From positions 1-45,223 of the forward strand of contig JACDBX010000093.1 of assembly GCA_013694695.1 (NCBI GenBank): 45,223 nt of DNA. Direction: 5' to 3'. The notes below the pieces were generated by a model. It saw nothing but the letters and a program-made list of their open reading frames with translations. It ran no database searches and was not told the DNA's origin. Position 1 is the first letter of the stretch, and each line of letters begins with the position of its first letter. The DNA is from Gemmatimonadales bacterium (GTDB lineage: Bacteria; Gemmatimonadota; Gemmatimonadetes; Gemmatimonadales; GWC2-71-9). The translations under genes were made by a program, and so were the position numbers. Below, one piece after another: positions 23,687-34,068 of the stretch.

Positions 23687-24334
23687 TCAATCGGCCGTGA
23701 CGACCCCCGCGAGCCATTCGCGCGCCGACTTGAGTTCCTCCGCATCAATCGAATGCCCCATGCCCGGGCGCGTGATCGTGGCGAGCGCCGCATCTACGGC
23801 GGTAAGCGACTTCCACCCCGCCTCAGCCAGGTCGAACCCGATCGCACTGTCAGCAGTGCCGTGTCCCCACCACACCGGCGTCGTGCCAATGCGCGCCACA
23901 TCGATCGACGGATGATCGGCGAGAAATCCGCTGAACACCATGACACCCGCGACGGTGCCGGGATTCCGGAGCGCGTGGGCGAGTGACGACGTGCCCCCCT
24001 GCGAGAAGCCGCCGATCACGAGTTGCGTGGGCGTATGTCCCAGCTTTTCCGGAAGTTCATCCGTGACGAACGCATCAAGCGCCTCCTGGCCCGCCGCGAA
24101 CGACTCCGGATCCGGCGTGGTTCCTCCCATGAACTTGTACCATGCCCACCCGCCGCCATAGCCCCATGGAGCGCCCGGAAACGGTGCCCGCACCGACACC
24201 ACGGTCGCGGTTGGATGCAGTTCGCGGCCGAGCGGAAAGAGGTCGCGCTCATCGCTCCCGCGACCGTGCAGCAGGAGAATCACGGGGGCGTCCTCGGTGC
24301 CCTTTTCGATCAGGCACTGGAGCGGTGTTGACAT
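23687..24334 (-). CDS. Phospholipase/carboxylesterase-type alpha/beta hydrolase
   Basis: The 215-residue cytoplasmic esterase belongs to the abhydrolase_2 (phospholipase/carboxylesterase) family. Ser111 is the nucleophile in GGFSQGG, Asp162 is in GTADSAIG, and His194 is in GMGHSID. VILLLHGRGSDERDLFPLGREL near the N-terminus supplies the oxyanion HG segment. It acts on short-chain esters, and its physiological substrate is unknown. ATG 24334 has TGAGG about 8 nt upstream. It is convergent with the subtilase and stands alone, with tRNA-Pro diverging upstream. The family assignment is firm. Confidence 0.92.
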   Translation of the reverse strand: MSTPLQCLIEKGTEDAPVILLLHGRGSDERDLFPLGRELHPTATVVSVRAPFPGAPWGYGGGWAWYKFMGGTTPDPESFAAGQEALDAFVTDELPEKLGHTPTQLVIGGFSQGGTSSLAHALRNPGTVAGVMVFSGFLADHPSIDVARIGTTPVWWGHGTADSAIGFDLAEAGWKSLTAVDAALATITRPGMGHSIDAEELKSAREWLAGVVTAD

Positions 24335-24422
24335 CGCGGATCCTCAGGTGCTGGATGGCCGGAACCCCTTACTGATCCGGGGGCGTCCGACTAAGATTGC
24401 CTCTCCGGTTCACGCCGGAATT

Positions 24423-24496
<74 letters not shown>

Positions 24497-24518
24497 TGAG
24501 GCAGGCAACAACATGAGG

Positions 24519-24553
24519 AACCGGCACCTTCAACAACCGGTGCCGGTTTCTCT
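24519..24553 (+). terminator. Intrinsic terminator after tRNA-Pro
   Basis: AACCGGCACC (24519-24528) and GGTGCCGGTT (24539-24548) form a 10-bp hairpin with a 10-nt loop, followed by TCTCT. It separates tRNA-Pro from the convergent kinase gene, whose stop is 30 bp away. Confidence 0.75.
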
Positions 24554-24582
24554 GCATTCTGCTGCTGGCGCTCACCCCCTCC

Positions 24583-26589
<2,007 letters not shown>

Positions 26590-26669
26590 GCGATATCCAC
26601 GTTGGGTGAAGAGATATGTAGGCTAGCCAGCTTGGCGGTCCCGTTCAAGGGCATTTGCTCCGGAACCGG

Positions 26670-27974
26670 TCAGCCGGGCGCGAGCTGCCGGGCGGGAGGC
26701 CCCGGGCGGGTGACGAAGAACGCCGACGAGCTGCGGGTCGACGGATGTGTTGTGTCATGACCCGACTGCCAGGCGGCGAGGAACGTTTCGGCGCGAGCCA
26801 CAGGGATCAGCGCCCAGACACTGCCTCCAAATCCGGCACCGAATGCCGAGGCCGCCACCGCGCCGAGTCGGATCGCGGAGTCCACCAGCGAGCGCGTTTC
26901 GGGTACCTGGTTGTCGAGGACAGTATCGGCCAGATGGTGCGAACGGGCAACGAGCGGCCCGATCGCCTCGATCCGACCCGCTGCCAGGCGAGCGGTGACC
27001 TGGGGGATGATCTCCAGCGACTCAGCGCGGAACTGGTCGAGCCGGCGATGCAGTGCCGGGGTGGCCGATGCGGGCAACTCGGCGCCAGACTCGATGCGTC
27101 GGAGCAGTGATTGATGGCCGTCGTCGATTGCCGGCCCGAGCGCATCGACCAACGCCCGGGTCTCCATCGCGAGGGCGTTGTAGCGATGCTTCGCGCCGGC
27201 GCTCTTCGATGCGCGGACGCCCGACATCGCGACGGCAAAGGTCCATTCTTCCGGTAGCGGGACGGTTTGTTGATGCTCGACCGGCAGGAACCGGAACTGC
27301 GAGAGCATCCCCATCTGGCTACAGAGGATTGCGGTGTGATCCTGGCTGCCGCCGTGGGTGCCGACGCCGTGGTCGGCAAGGAAATCGCCGAACGCCTTGC
27401 CGTTCTCCACAGCGCCGAGGTATCCGGCCAGCTCGAGGGGCGTGGGCAGCGCGGCTTGCCACGCCGGGTTGCGGTCGAGGTCATTGGCATCGGCGAGTGC
27501 GAGATAGCAGCCGATCACGAACGCACTCGACGACGAAAGCCCCGATGCCCGTGGCAGCGATGAGGAGAACGCGATGTCGGCACCGCAGGTGATACCCGCA
27601 TCGCGCACCAGCCGCCGAACTACCGAGATGGGATAGTTGATCCACTGGCCCGGGCGAGCCGGCGCATCCGCCGACACCGGCACAGAGGCCGGTCGTCGGC
27701 TCGCCGCGTCGAGCAGTTGAACCACGCCGTCGGTTCGGGGCCGCGCCATGATGTGAAAGCCACGCTCGACGGTGCAGAGCAGGGAGCGCCCACCGCCATA
27801 GTCGGTGTGCTTGCCCAGCACCTCGATTCGTCCGGGCACCCACCACGCAGGCAGCGAGGAACCCGGTTGAGCACCCAGCCCGAGCGCGCAGCGGCTGAAG
27901 TGCGACGCGGCGTCCGCTGCGGCGGATTCCGTGAGACCGATTCCCCGGAGTCGCTCAACCCAGCGTGAGCTCAC
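26670..27974 (-). CDS. Galactokinase-like GHMP sugar 1-kinase
   Basis: This 434-residue cytosolic kinase is predicted to phosphorylate a sugar at C1. Motif 1 is PGRIEVLGKHTDY (residues 47-59), which corresponds to PGR(V/I)NLIGEHTDY of galactokinases but has Lys55 in place of the Glu. Motif 2 is SSSLPRASGLSSSSAFV, the ATP-binding GLSSSSA loop. Motif 3 is ASAFGAGFGGSVWALI. The Asp of HTDY and the C-terminal glycine loop are intact. GalNAc kinases and galactokinases belong to the same family, and the operon (GH109, symporter, nucleotidyltransferase) suggests an N-acetylhexosamine or related sugar as substrate. The start overlaps the nucleotidyltransferase stop by 4 bp. The exact sugar is not known. 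Confidence 0.85.
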   Translation of the reverse strand: MSSRWVERLRGIGLTESAAADAASHFSRCALGLGAQPGSSLPAWWVPGRIEVLGKHTDYGGGRSLLCTVERGFHIMARPRTDGVVQLLDAASRRPASVPVSADAPARPGQWINYPISVVRRLVRDAGITCGADIAFSSSLPRASGLSSSSAFVIGCYLALADANDLDRNPAWQAALPTPLELAGYLGAVENGKAFGDFLADHGVGTHGGSQDHTAILCSQMGMLSQFRFLPVEHQQTVPLPEEWTFAVAMSGVRASKSAGAKHRYNALAMETRALVDALGPAIDDGHQSLLRRIESGAELPASATPALHRRLDQFRAESLEIIPQVTARLAAGRIEAIGPLVARSHHLADTVLDNQVPETRSLVDSAIRLGAVAASAFGAGFGGSVWALIPVARAETFLAAWQSGHDTTHPSTRSSSAFFVTRPGPPARQLAPG

Positions 27975-28792
27975 GGATCGACGCGCATCTGCGCGAGCTG
28001 CATCGCGACTGCAGCGATGTCACCGCGCGCTGAGAGGTCGAGGACGCCCGTCGCCGTCCTGACCAGGTGGCAGGGCATTCCACGCGTGACCGCGAGGCTC
28101 ACGGCGCCCGGCAACTCGTGCTCACCACGCTCGGAAATACCGACGTCGCGACATGCCGGAAAGATCCGGCTATCGAACCGCCAGAGGTTCATGCTCACCG
28201 GTGCGCCGGAGGGCAGCACCGCGAGCATCGCGTCGGTCGGTTTCTCCACCACGTCGAGGAGCAGTCCACTGGAGTCGGTCACCAAGCGCGCGAACGCGCG
28301 CACCCGGTCGGCCGGGAAATTGCTGCGTTCCACCAGCACGTCTGCATCGAACGCCGCGCACGCCGGGCCCTCGACCCGGGCGAGTTCGGCAAGCAGCGTG
28401 ATGTCGTAGAGGTTGTCGGCATTGAGCACCAGGAACGGCCCATTGCCGGCCCATTCGATGGCGGTCAGGACGGCGTGAGCGGTGCCGGTCGGTTCCTGCT
28501 GCAGGATGGTCGTGATCGCAACTCGTCGGGGAGGTCGACGCGAGAGGTGCGACGCGATGGCGTCGCGTCCTGGCGGGACCACGATCCCGACGCGCCGGAT
28601 GCCGGCATCGGCGAGCGATGTGAGGATGTGGTCGAGCAGCGGGCGCCCGCGTGCATCGGGAACCATCGACTTCACGCCGAGCGCAGCGAGTCGTTCCTGC
28701 TCGGCATCGAGCGGCGCGCCCGGATCGGGGCGCTGCATCCGGGTCCCACGCCCGCCGGCCAGCAGCAGCGCCGAATCGGTCGGCGCCGTCAC
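27971..28792 (-). CDS. NDP-sugar nucleotidyltransferase
   Basis: The 273-residue enzyme of the NTP_transferase family couples a sugar 1-phosphate with an NTP to form an NDP-sugar. ALLLAGGRGTRM (residues 8-19) is the signature nucleotide-binding loop. VLNADNLYDITLL carries the metal-binding Asp, TGTAHAVLTAI lies in the usual base/sugar contact region, and VVEKPTD is the conserved catalytic-site segment. GTG 28792 is chosen because it overlaps the stop of the symporter gene by 4 bp; the open frame upstream is antisense-free reading inside that gene and is rejected. Its partner is presumably the GHMP kinase whose product it would activate. It has no acetyltransferase domain, unlike GlmU. Confidence 0.85.
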   Translation of the reverse strand: MTAPTDSALLLAGGRGTRMQRPDPGAPLDAEQERLAALGVKSMVPDARGRPLLDHILTSLADAGIRRVGIVVPPGRDAIASHLSRRPPRRVAITTILQQEPTGTAHAVLTAIEWAGNGPFLVLNADNLYDITLLAELARVEGPACAAFDADVLVERSNFPADRVRAFARLVTDSSGLLLDVVEKPTDAMLAVLPSGAPVSMNLWRFDSRIFPACRDVGISERGEHELPGAVSLAVTRGMPCHLVRTATGVLDLSARGDIAAVAMQLAQMRVDP

Positions 28793-30561
28793 GATGCGGG
28801 CGCGCTGCTCCAGAGCTGGCGGACGATGCGAGTGAGCAGCGTGCCGCTGACGACGAACACGATCCCCCAGAAGAGCGCGGTGCCGTGGTGTCCGTACAGG
28901 AACGACCCGGTGCCGAAGAGCGCGCCATACACCGTGAGGCAGCCCAGCATCCACGCGAGGAACGCCTGCGGCAGCGAATCCTGTGAGGGCGGAAGCCCCG
29001 ACTCGGCGCGAATCGCCGACCATCCCGGTCCGGCGGGCCGCACGGTTCGGTAGAACGACAGCAGCTTCTCGCGATCGGTGGGCGAAGTCACCAGCGCTGT
29101 CACCACCCACGCCACCGTGGTGATCGCGACCGTGGCAAGCAGCGGCACGTGCGCCGGCATCACCACGCCCTGCTTGTGGGCGATGAAGAAGCCGAGCGCC
29201 GCGCTGAACGACGCCACCATCGCCGCGATCTCGCACCAGGCATTGATGCGCCACCAGAACCAGCGCAACAGGTAGAGCAGGCCGGTTCCCGCGCCAATGG
29301 ACAGCAGGAGCTGGAACGACTGCTGTGCGGTCTCCAGCACGAAGGTGAGGGCCCCGGCGATCGCCATCAGCGACACCGTCATGATGCGGCCCATTTTCAC
29401 GTAGTGGCGCTCGTCCTCCCCGGGGCGCACGAACTGTCGCCAGAAGTCGTGCACCAGGTACGACGCCCCCCAGTTGAGGTGCGTCACGATCGTCGAGACG
29501 TAGGCGGCGAGCATCCCCGCGATCATCAGCCCGAGAAAGCCGTGCGGCAGGAACTTGAGCATCGCCGGGTACGCCATGTCATGGCCGAGCAGGCGCGGGT
29601 CGACATCGGGGAAGGCGATCCGGATGTCTTCGAGCGTTGGGAACATCACCAGTGACGCGAGCGCCACGATAATCCACGGCCACGAGCGCAGGGCGTAGTG
29701 CGCCACGTTGAACAGCAGCGTGCCCGCCAGCGCATCGCGCTCCGACCGGGCGGCCAGCATTCGCTGTGCGATGTAGCTCCCGCCACCCGGTTCCGCGCCG
29801 GGGTACCACACCGACCACCATTGGATGGTGAGCGGGATGATGAATATCGAGAGCGTCAATCCCCAGTTCCCAAAGTCAGGAACCAGCGCTATGGTCTGCG
29901 CGGGAAGCTGCGCCACGAGGCCGGAGAGCCCGCCCACCTCGGGTTGCGCCAGTGCGAACCACGCTGCAGCGAACGCACCGGCCATCGCGATTCCGAACTG
30001 GAAGAAGTCGACGACCAGCACGCCCCAGAGGCCCGATGTGGCGGCGAAGGCGATGTTGATCACCGCACAGATCAGGAGCGTCTGTCCCATCGGCCAGCCC
30101 AGCACGACATTGGCGATCTTGGCTGCAGCGAGGTTGACGGTAGCCATGATGAAGCAGTTGAAAACGAGCCCGAGGTAGATCGCGCGAAAGCCGCGCACCA
30201 ACCGTGCCGGGCGCCCGCTGTAGCGGATCTCGTAGAACTCCAGGTCGGTCAGCACGCCGCTCCGCCGCCACAGGCGAGCGAAGAAGAACACGGTCATCAT
30301 GCCGGTTAGCAGGAATGCCCACCACTGCCAGTTGTTGGCGACGCCGCCGGTGCGCACCAGGTCGGTCACGAGGTTCGGCGTGTCGGTGCTGAACGTGGTT
30401 GCCACCATCGACACGCCGATCAGCCACCAGGGCGCTGACTGTCCCGACGTGAAGAACTCAGCGGTGCTGGTGCCGGCACGTCGTGCAAGCAGCACCGGTG
30501 GAATGAAGCAGAGCGCGATCGTGACGATGACGATTGTCCAGTCGAGCGTATTCGGGTTCAC
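28789..30561 (-). CDS. Sodium:solute symporter (SSS family), predicted sugar transporter
   Basis: The 590-residue inner-membrane protein has about 13-14 predicted helices. LDWTIVIVTIALCFIPPVLLARRAGTSTAEFFTSGQSAPWWLIGVSMVATTFSTDTPNLV is the typical SSS N-terminus with the unwound first helix and the STxTP-like sodium-site segment. LEFYEIRYSGRPARLVRGFRAIYLG is also highly conserved. SSS members of this branch often carry sugars such as glucose, galactose or N-acetylated amino sugars. The GTG start (30561) overlaps the stop of the GH109 gene (GTGA), and its own stop overlaps the next gene. Transport of the sugar released by the GH109 enzyme is inferred from this coupling. Confidence 0.9.
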   Translation of the reverse strand: MNPNTLDWTIVIVTIALCFIPPVLLARRAGTSTAEFFTSGQSAPWWLIGVSMVATTFSTDTPNLVTDLVRTGGVANNWQWWAFLLTGMMTVFFFARLWRRSGVLTDLEFYEIRYSGRPARLVRGFRAIYLGLVFNCFIMATVNLAAAKIANVVLGWPMGQTLLICAVINIAFAATSGLWGVLVVDFFQFGIAMAGAFAAAWFALAQPEVGGLSGLVAQLPAQTIALVPDFGNWGLTLSIFIIPLTIQWWSVWYPGAEPGGGSYIAQRMLAARSERDALAGTLLFNVAHYALRSWPWIIVALASLVMFPTLEDIRIAFPDVDPRLLGHDMAYPAMLKFLPHGFLGLMIAGMLAAYVSTIVTHLNWGASYLVHDFWRQFVRPGEDERHYVKMGRIMTVSLMAIAGALTFVLETAQQSFQLLLSIGAGTGLLYLLRWFWWRINAWCEIAAMVASFSAALGFFIAHKQGVVMPAHVPLLATVAITTVAWVVTALVTSPTDREKLLSFYRTVRPAGPGWSAIRAESGLPPSQDSLPQAFLAWMLGCLTVYGALFGTGSFLYGHHGTALFWGIVFVVSGTLLTRIVRQLWSSAPAS

Positions 30562-31922
30562 GCGCCCGTCCGGGGACGCTGCCAGCCACCGCGGGTGAAG
30601 TCGGGGAATGTCATCGGGGCGCTCCGGCGCTTGAGTGATGCCTCGCTGAGTGGCCAGGGCGCGCTCCATGCCGCCGCGTCGTATACGTCGAAGTCGGGCG
30701 GCGTGCCATCTCGCATGCACTCGACAAGCCGGAACGCCATGATGTAATCCATCCCGCCGTGGCCGCCTTTCGCCCTGGCGATTTCGCCGACGCGCTGCCA
30801 CAGCGGATGGGTGTAATCGGCCTTGAAGTCCGCCACCGGCCGGAACTTGTGCCCCCCCTCCTGGCCGTCGAAGTAGAAGCGACCCGGGTAGTCCTTGAAG
30901 ACGCCCTTGGTGCCGCGGACCGAGTTCAAGCGATCATACGGCGTGGGGAGCGTGACGTTGTGCTGCAGCGTGATCGTCCGACCACGCACCGTCTTGATCA
31001 GCGAGGTATTGATGTCCCCGGCGACGTAGCGCTCGCGCCACTTGGGTGAGTCACGCGGGACATGCGCCTCGCGCCACTCGGTGAGGCCCCGCTCGGGGGT
31101 CGACATCGACACCAGGTAGTCGAATCGATCGCCCTTGTGGATGTCGAGATACCACGCCACCGGGCCGAGCCCATGCGTCGGGTAGAAGTTGCCGTCACGC
31201 CGGGTGTGCGGAGCGCGCCGCCAGAGCCCCTCGTCGCGGTCCTCGAAGAGGATACTGCGCAAGTCGTGGATGTAGGCCGCCTCCGCGTACAGCATCTCGC
31301 CGAAGCGACCCTGCTTGACCATGTTGTCGACCAGCATCTCGTTGAAGTCGTAGCAGCAGTTCTCCATCATCAGGCAATGACGCCGCGCCTTCTCCGATGC
31401 CCGCACGAGTTCCCAGCACTCGTCGATCGTGCTCGCCGCAGGCACCTCGGTGGCGGCGTGCTTGCCGGCCCGGAGCGCCGCGAGGCAAACCGGCACGTGC
31501 CACTCCCACGGTGTCGCGGTGTAGACGATATCGATGTCATCGCGCTCGACGAGTTTCTCGAAAGCATGATCGCCGCTGGTGAACAGCGCCGGATCGCCCT
31601 TGCCGGCGGCGCGCACCCGGGCTGCCGCCCGCTCCGCCTTCTCCGGCACGATGTCACACAGAGCCGTGATGGTGACGCCGTCGATCGCAAGCAGCTCGCC
31701 CAGCACCGACGTACCGCGCAGCCCCGTACCCACTATCGCCACCCGCACGGTCTCGTGCCGATCGAAGGGCACACCCATCATGGAGTCGGCGCCGGGTACT
31801 GGTGGCATTCCGGCGGCCGCAACATCGGGTGCGTGGGTGAGTGCGTAGGCGGCACCGGCGACACCGGCGGCCTTGAGCAGGTCGCGGCGGGTGAGCGCCT
31901 CGTCGGGTGGGTGGTCTGACAT
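30558..31922 (-). CDS. Tat-exported GH109 family protein (alpha-N-acetylgalactosaminidase-like)
   Basis: The 454-residue protein combines a Gfo/Idh/MocA NAD-binding fold with GH109 features. Twin arginines (Arg12-Arg13 in TRRDLLKAAG) precede a hydrophobic core, indicating folded, cofactor-loaded export by Tat. VAIVGTGLRG (Gly65, Gly67, Gly70) is the NAD loop. TPWEWH (137-142), TEV with Glu159, the MMENCCYDFNEML block, YPTHG with Tyr247 and His250, the TPYDRL segment, and AKGGHGGMDY near the C-terminus align with the alpha-N-acetylgalactosaminidase of Elizabethkingia as I recall that sequence. Such enzymes use NAD+ in an oxidation-elimination mechanism. ATG 31922 restores the Tat signal. It is the first gene of the four-gene operon. 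A plain oxidoreductase role cannot be fully excluded. Confidence 0.85.
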   Translation of the reverse strand: MSDHPPDEALTRRDLLKAAGVAGAAYALTHAPDVAAAGMPPVPGADSMMGVPFDRHETVRVAIVGTGLRGTSVLGELLAIDGVTITALCDIVPEKAERAAARVRAAGKGDPALFTSGDHAFEKLVERDDIDIVYTATPWEWHVPVCLAALRAGKHAATEVPAASTIDECWELVRASEKARRHCLMMENCCYDFNEMLVDNMVKQGRFGEMLYAEAAYIHDLRSILFEDRDEGLWRRAPHTRRDGNFYPTHGLGPVAWYLDIHKGDRFDYLVSMSTPERGLTEWREAHVPRDSPKWRERYVAGDINTSLIKTVRGRTITLQHNVTLPTPYDRLNSVRGTKGVFKDYPGRFYFDGQEGGHKFRPVADFKADYTHPLWQRVGEIARAKGGHGGMDYIMAFRLVECMRDGTPPDFDVYDAAAWSAPWPLSEASLKRRSAPMTFPDFTRGGWQRPRTGA

Positions 31923-31966
31923 CGGGAATCCGTGGCGGAAGGAATGCGCCGCTGGGGGCACGCTGG

Positions 31967-31972
31967 ATTCTA
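31967..31972 (-). promoter_or_regulatory. Candidate -10 box (TAGAAT) of the GH109 operon
   Basis: TAGAAT on the minus strand lies 44 nt before the GH109 ATG, in the 103-bp divergent gap shared with the APC permease. Transcription would start near 31960. No clear -35 or sugar-regulator operator is seen. Confidence 0.35.
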
Positions 31973-32006
31973 CCCCGAAACCGCGCGGATCGGGAGCGCG
32001 GCGCGC

Positions 32007-32012
32007 TATCTT
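32007..32012 (+). promoter_or_regulatory. Candidate -10 box (TATCTT) of the APC permease
   Basis: TATCTT ends 13 nt before the ATG at 32026, so the leader would be about 7 nt, too short for a ribosome binding site. The -35 is weak. Confidence 0.35.
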
Positions 32013-32025
32013 GGGGCATCCTGCC

Positions 32026-33360
32026 ATGCTGATGCCACAGCCTCGTCGCCCGCTCGGATTCGCTGCCGCCTTCGCCACGGTGGTCGCCAACATCGTTGGT
32101 ACCGGTGTATTCACCACCCTCGGTTTCCTGGTGCTCGAGACCACCGACGGATTCACGCTGCTCGCACTCTGGGCGGTCGGCGGGCTCATCGCGCTCGCGG
32201 GCGCACTGAGTTACGGGGAGCTTTCTGCTGCCATCCGGGGGTCGGGCGGGGAATACCGGTTCCTCGGCAGGATATATCACCCCGGTGTCGGAGCCGTGGC
32301 CGGTTGGGTGTCGGTTGCCGTGGGGTTCGCGGCTCCGGTCGCGCTGGCCGCCATGGCGCTCGGTCGGTACGGCGGCCCGCTGGTGCAGGTACCGGGACGC
32401 ACCCTCGCCATCCTCGCCATCGTGGGCGCCACGGCGATTCATTCGCTCGCGCCCGCAGTGGGCGGCAAGGTGCAGGTCGCCGTGACATCGCTCAAGGTGC
32501 TGCTGATCGTGGCCTTTGTTGGTGCGGGACTCGCCAGCGGAGCCGAATCGGGGCTCTCGTTCGCGCCGACCTCCGCCTCGCTTGGTGAGATTGCCAGCGG
32601 GCCGTTCGCGATCTCGCTCATCTTCGTGTCCTACGCTTACTCCGGCTTCAATGCAGCGGCATACTTTCAGGGTGAGGTGGTTGACGCCGAGCGCAACGTG
32701 CCGCGCGCCCTTGTCCTGGGCACGCTGCTCGTCACCGTGCTGTACGTGGCGCTCAACTGGATCTTCCTCCGCACCACCCCGATCGGCGAGATGGCGGGAA
32801 TGGCGGAGTTCGGGTCGGTCGCGGCGGAGCGAATCTTCGGCGCCGCCGGCGGTCGGGTGATGAGCGGCGTGATTGCGCTGCTGCTGATCTCGACGGTGAG
32901 CGCGATGACGCTCGCGGGCCCCCGAGTGATCGAGTCGATGGCCGAGGACATCCCCGCACTCAGGCCACTGGCGCAGCGGAACGCCGCCGGAGCGCCCAGC
33001 CGTGCGGTGCTGCTGCAGGGCGGGATCGCACTCGCGTTTGTCCTCACCGATTCATTCGAGGGGGTCCTAACCTATGCCGGTTTCACCCTCACGCTCTTCA
33101 CCCTGCTGGCCGTGGTGGGCGTGGTGGTGCTCCGGCGGACCCATCCCGATCTCCCCCGGCCGTACCGCGTGTGGGGCTATCCACTCACGCCGCTCTTCTT
33201 CGTCGGTTTCTCGCTGTGGACCTTGCTGGTGGTGATCCGCGACCGGCCGATGGAGGCGGTGGGAGGGGCGGTGACGCTGGGGGTGGCGGCGCTGCTCACC
33301 TGGCTGGTCGGGGACGGCGATCCCGGAAACAACAAACCCGGAGCGGATCGCCCCGGGTGA
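32026..33360 (+). CDS. APC-family amino acid permease
   Basis: This 444-residue inner-membrane transporter has twelve or so predicted helices. LGFAAAFATVVANIVGTGVFTTLGFL is the first helix with the GxG unwound substrate site of the APC superfamily. LWAVGGLIALAGALSYGELSAAI, FVSYAYSGFNAAAYFQGEV and FTLTLFTLLAVVGVVVLRRTHPDLPRPYRVWGYPLTPL are also typical of the LAT-like branch, with the conserved C-terminal RPYRVWGYP. The substrate is an amino acid or polyamine, not resolved. ATG 32026 follows a TATCTT box; an ATG two codons later is an alternative. It diverges from the GH109 operon and is convergent with the NlpC gene. Confidence 0.9.
   Translation: MLMPQPRRPLGFAAAFATVVANIVGTGVFTTLGFLVLETTDGFTLLALWAVGGLIALAGALSYGELSAAIRGSGGEYRFLGRIYHPGVGAVAGWVSVAVGFAAPVALAAMALGRYGGPLVQVPGRTLAILAIVGATAIHSLAPAVGGKVQVAVTSLKVLLIVAFVGAGLASGAESGLSFAPTSASLGEIASGPFAISLIFVSYAYSGFNAAAYFQGEVVDAERNVPRALVLGTLLVTVLYVALNWIFLRTTPIGEMAGMAEFGSVAAERIFGAAGGRVMSGVIALLLISTVSAMTLAGPRVIESMAEDIPALRPLAQRNAAGAPSRAVLLQGGIALAFVLTDSFEGVLTYAGFTLTLFTLLAVVGVVVLRRTHPDLPRPYRVWGYPLTPLFFVGFSLWTLLVVIRDRPMEAVGGAVTLGVAALLTWLVGDGDPGNNKPGADRPG
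33327..33358 (-). terminator. Candidate intrinsic terminator of the NlpC gene
   Basis: Read on the minus strand, ACCCGG (33358-33353) pairs with CCGGGT (33341-33336) around an 11-nt loop, followed by TTGTTGTTT. It lies inside the 3' end of the convergent permease gene. Confidence 0.45.
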
Positions 33361-33381
33361 TGTGTTCGGCTTGCCGTTGAC

Positions 33382-33966
33382 TCAGGTGCTTGTGGGCCCA
33401 GGCAGGATCGCTGTACCGAGGATCGACGGGACCACCGGTTCCTTGTCGAACAGGCGCCGCACGCCCTTCCACCACGTCGTCGCGGACCGGCCGGTCGGCA
33501 GGCTGGCCTCGACCACGCCCTTCCTGCTGTTCGCCGCGTGCACGTATTTGCCATCGCCCACGTAGATCCCGATATGATCGACCGCGCGTCCCTTGCCGAA
33601 GACAAGGAGGTCGCCGACCTGCAGCTTGCTGGGATCCTTCGGTATCGCGCGACCGAGCGTGGCCTGTTCGCGCGAGGTGCGCGGCAAGTCGAGATTGAAC
33701 TTCGCCATGACCCACTGCACGAGTCCGCTGCAGTCGAACGCTTGGCCGGGGGTGACGGCGCCGAACTTATAGTCGAGGCCGACCTGGTTCCGGGTGAGCT
33801 GCACCAGCGAATCCCGCTGGGGGGCGCCCATGAGCATCCGTGAGATGGTCGCAAACGGCTTCTCGCCCTTCGAAAACGAAGACTGGGCGGAGAGGTCGGC
33901 GGTTGGCATTGCGGCGATGAAGGCGGCAAAAAACAGGGAGACGAACGAATGGCGATTCAGTTGCAC
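33382..33966 (-). CDS. Secreted NlpC/P60 cell-wall hydrolase
   Basis: The 194-residue protein has a signal peptide (FVSLFFAAFIAAMPTADLSAQ) and one NlpC/P60 domain. The catalytic triad is Cys79 in FDCSGLVQWV, His131 in DHIGIYVG and His143 in YVHAANS. Enzymes of this family cut gamma-D-glutamyl-meso-diaminopimelate bonds in peptidoglycan stem peptides. PRTSREQATLGRAIPKDPSKLQVGDLLVFGKG is the typical middle section. It has no SH3 or LysM targeting domain, so it is a minimal form. The GTG start at 33966 gives the complete signal peptide. It is a single gene, with a possible -10 box (TAGAAT at 34012-34007) about 40 nt upstream. Confidence 0.93.
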   Translation of the reverse strand: MQLNRHSFVSLFFAAFIAAMPTADLSAQSSFSKGEKPFATISRMLMGAPQRDSLVQLTRNQVGLDYKFGAVTPGQAFDCSGLVQWVMAKFNLDLPRTSREQATLGRAIPKDPSKLQVGDLLVFGKGRAVDHIGIYVGDGKYVHAANSRKGVVEASLPTGRSATTWWKGVRRLFDKEPVVPSILGTAILPGPTST

Positions 33967-34068
33967 GTCAACTCAGCGTTCGAGGTGGTGAAGTAGCGAC
34001 CGGACCATTCTAGTGTCGGTAACGCGCAGGGTCCAGCTTAAGTCCGGTTTCGATTTGAAACGTCCCGA

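Noticed and set aside
28793-29254. Longer N-terminus for the nucleotidyltransferase
   Set aside because: The extension lies inside the symporter gene and is not protein-like; the GTG at 28792 begins right before the conserved nucleotide-binding loop.
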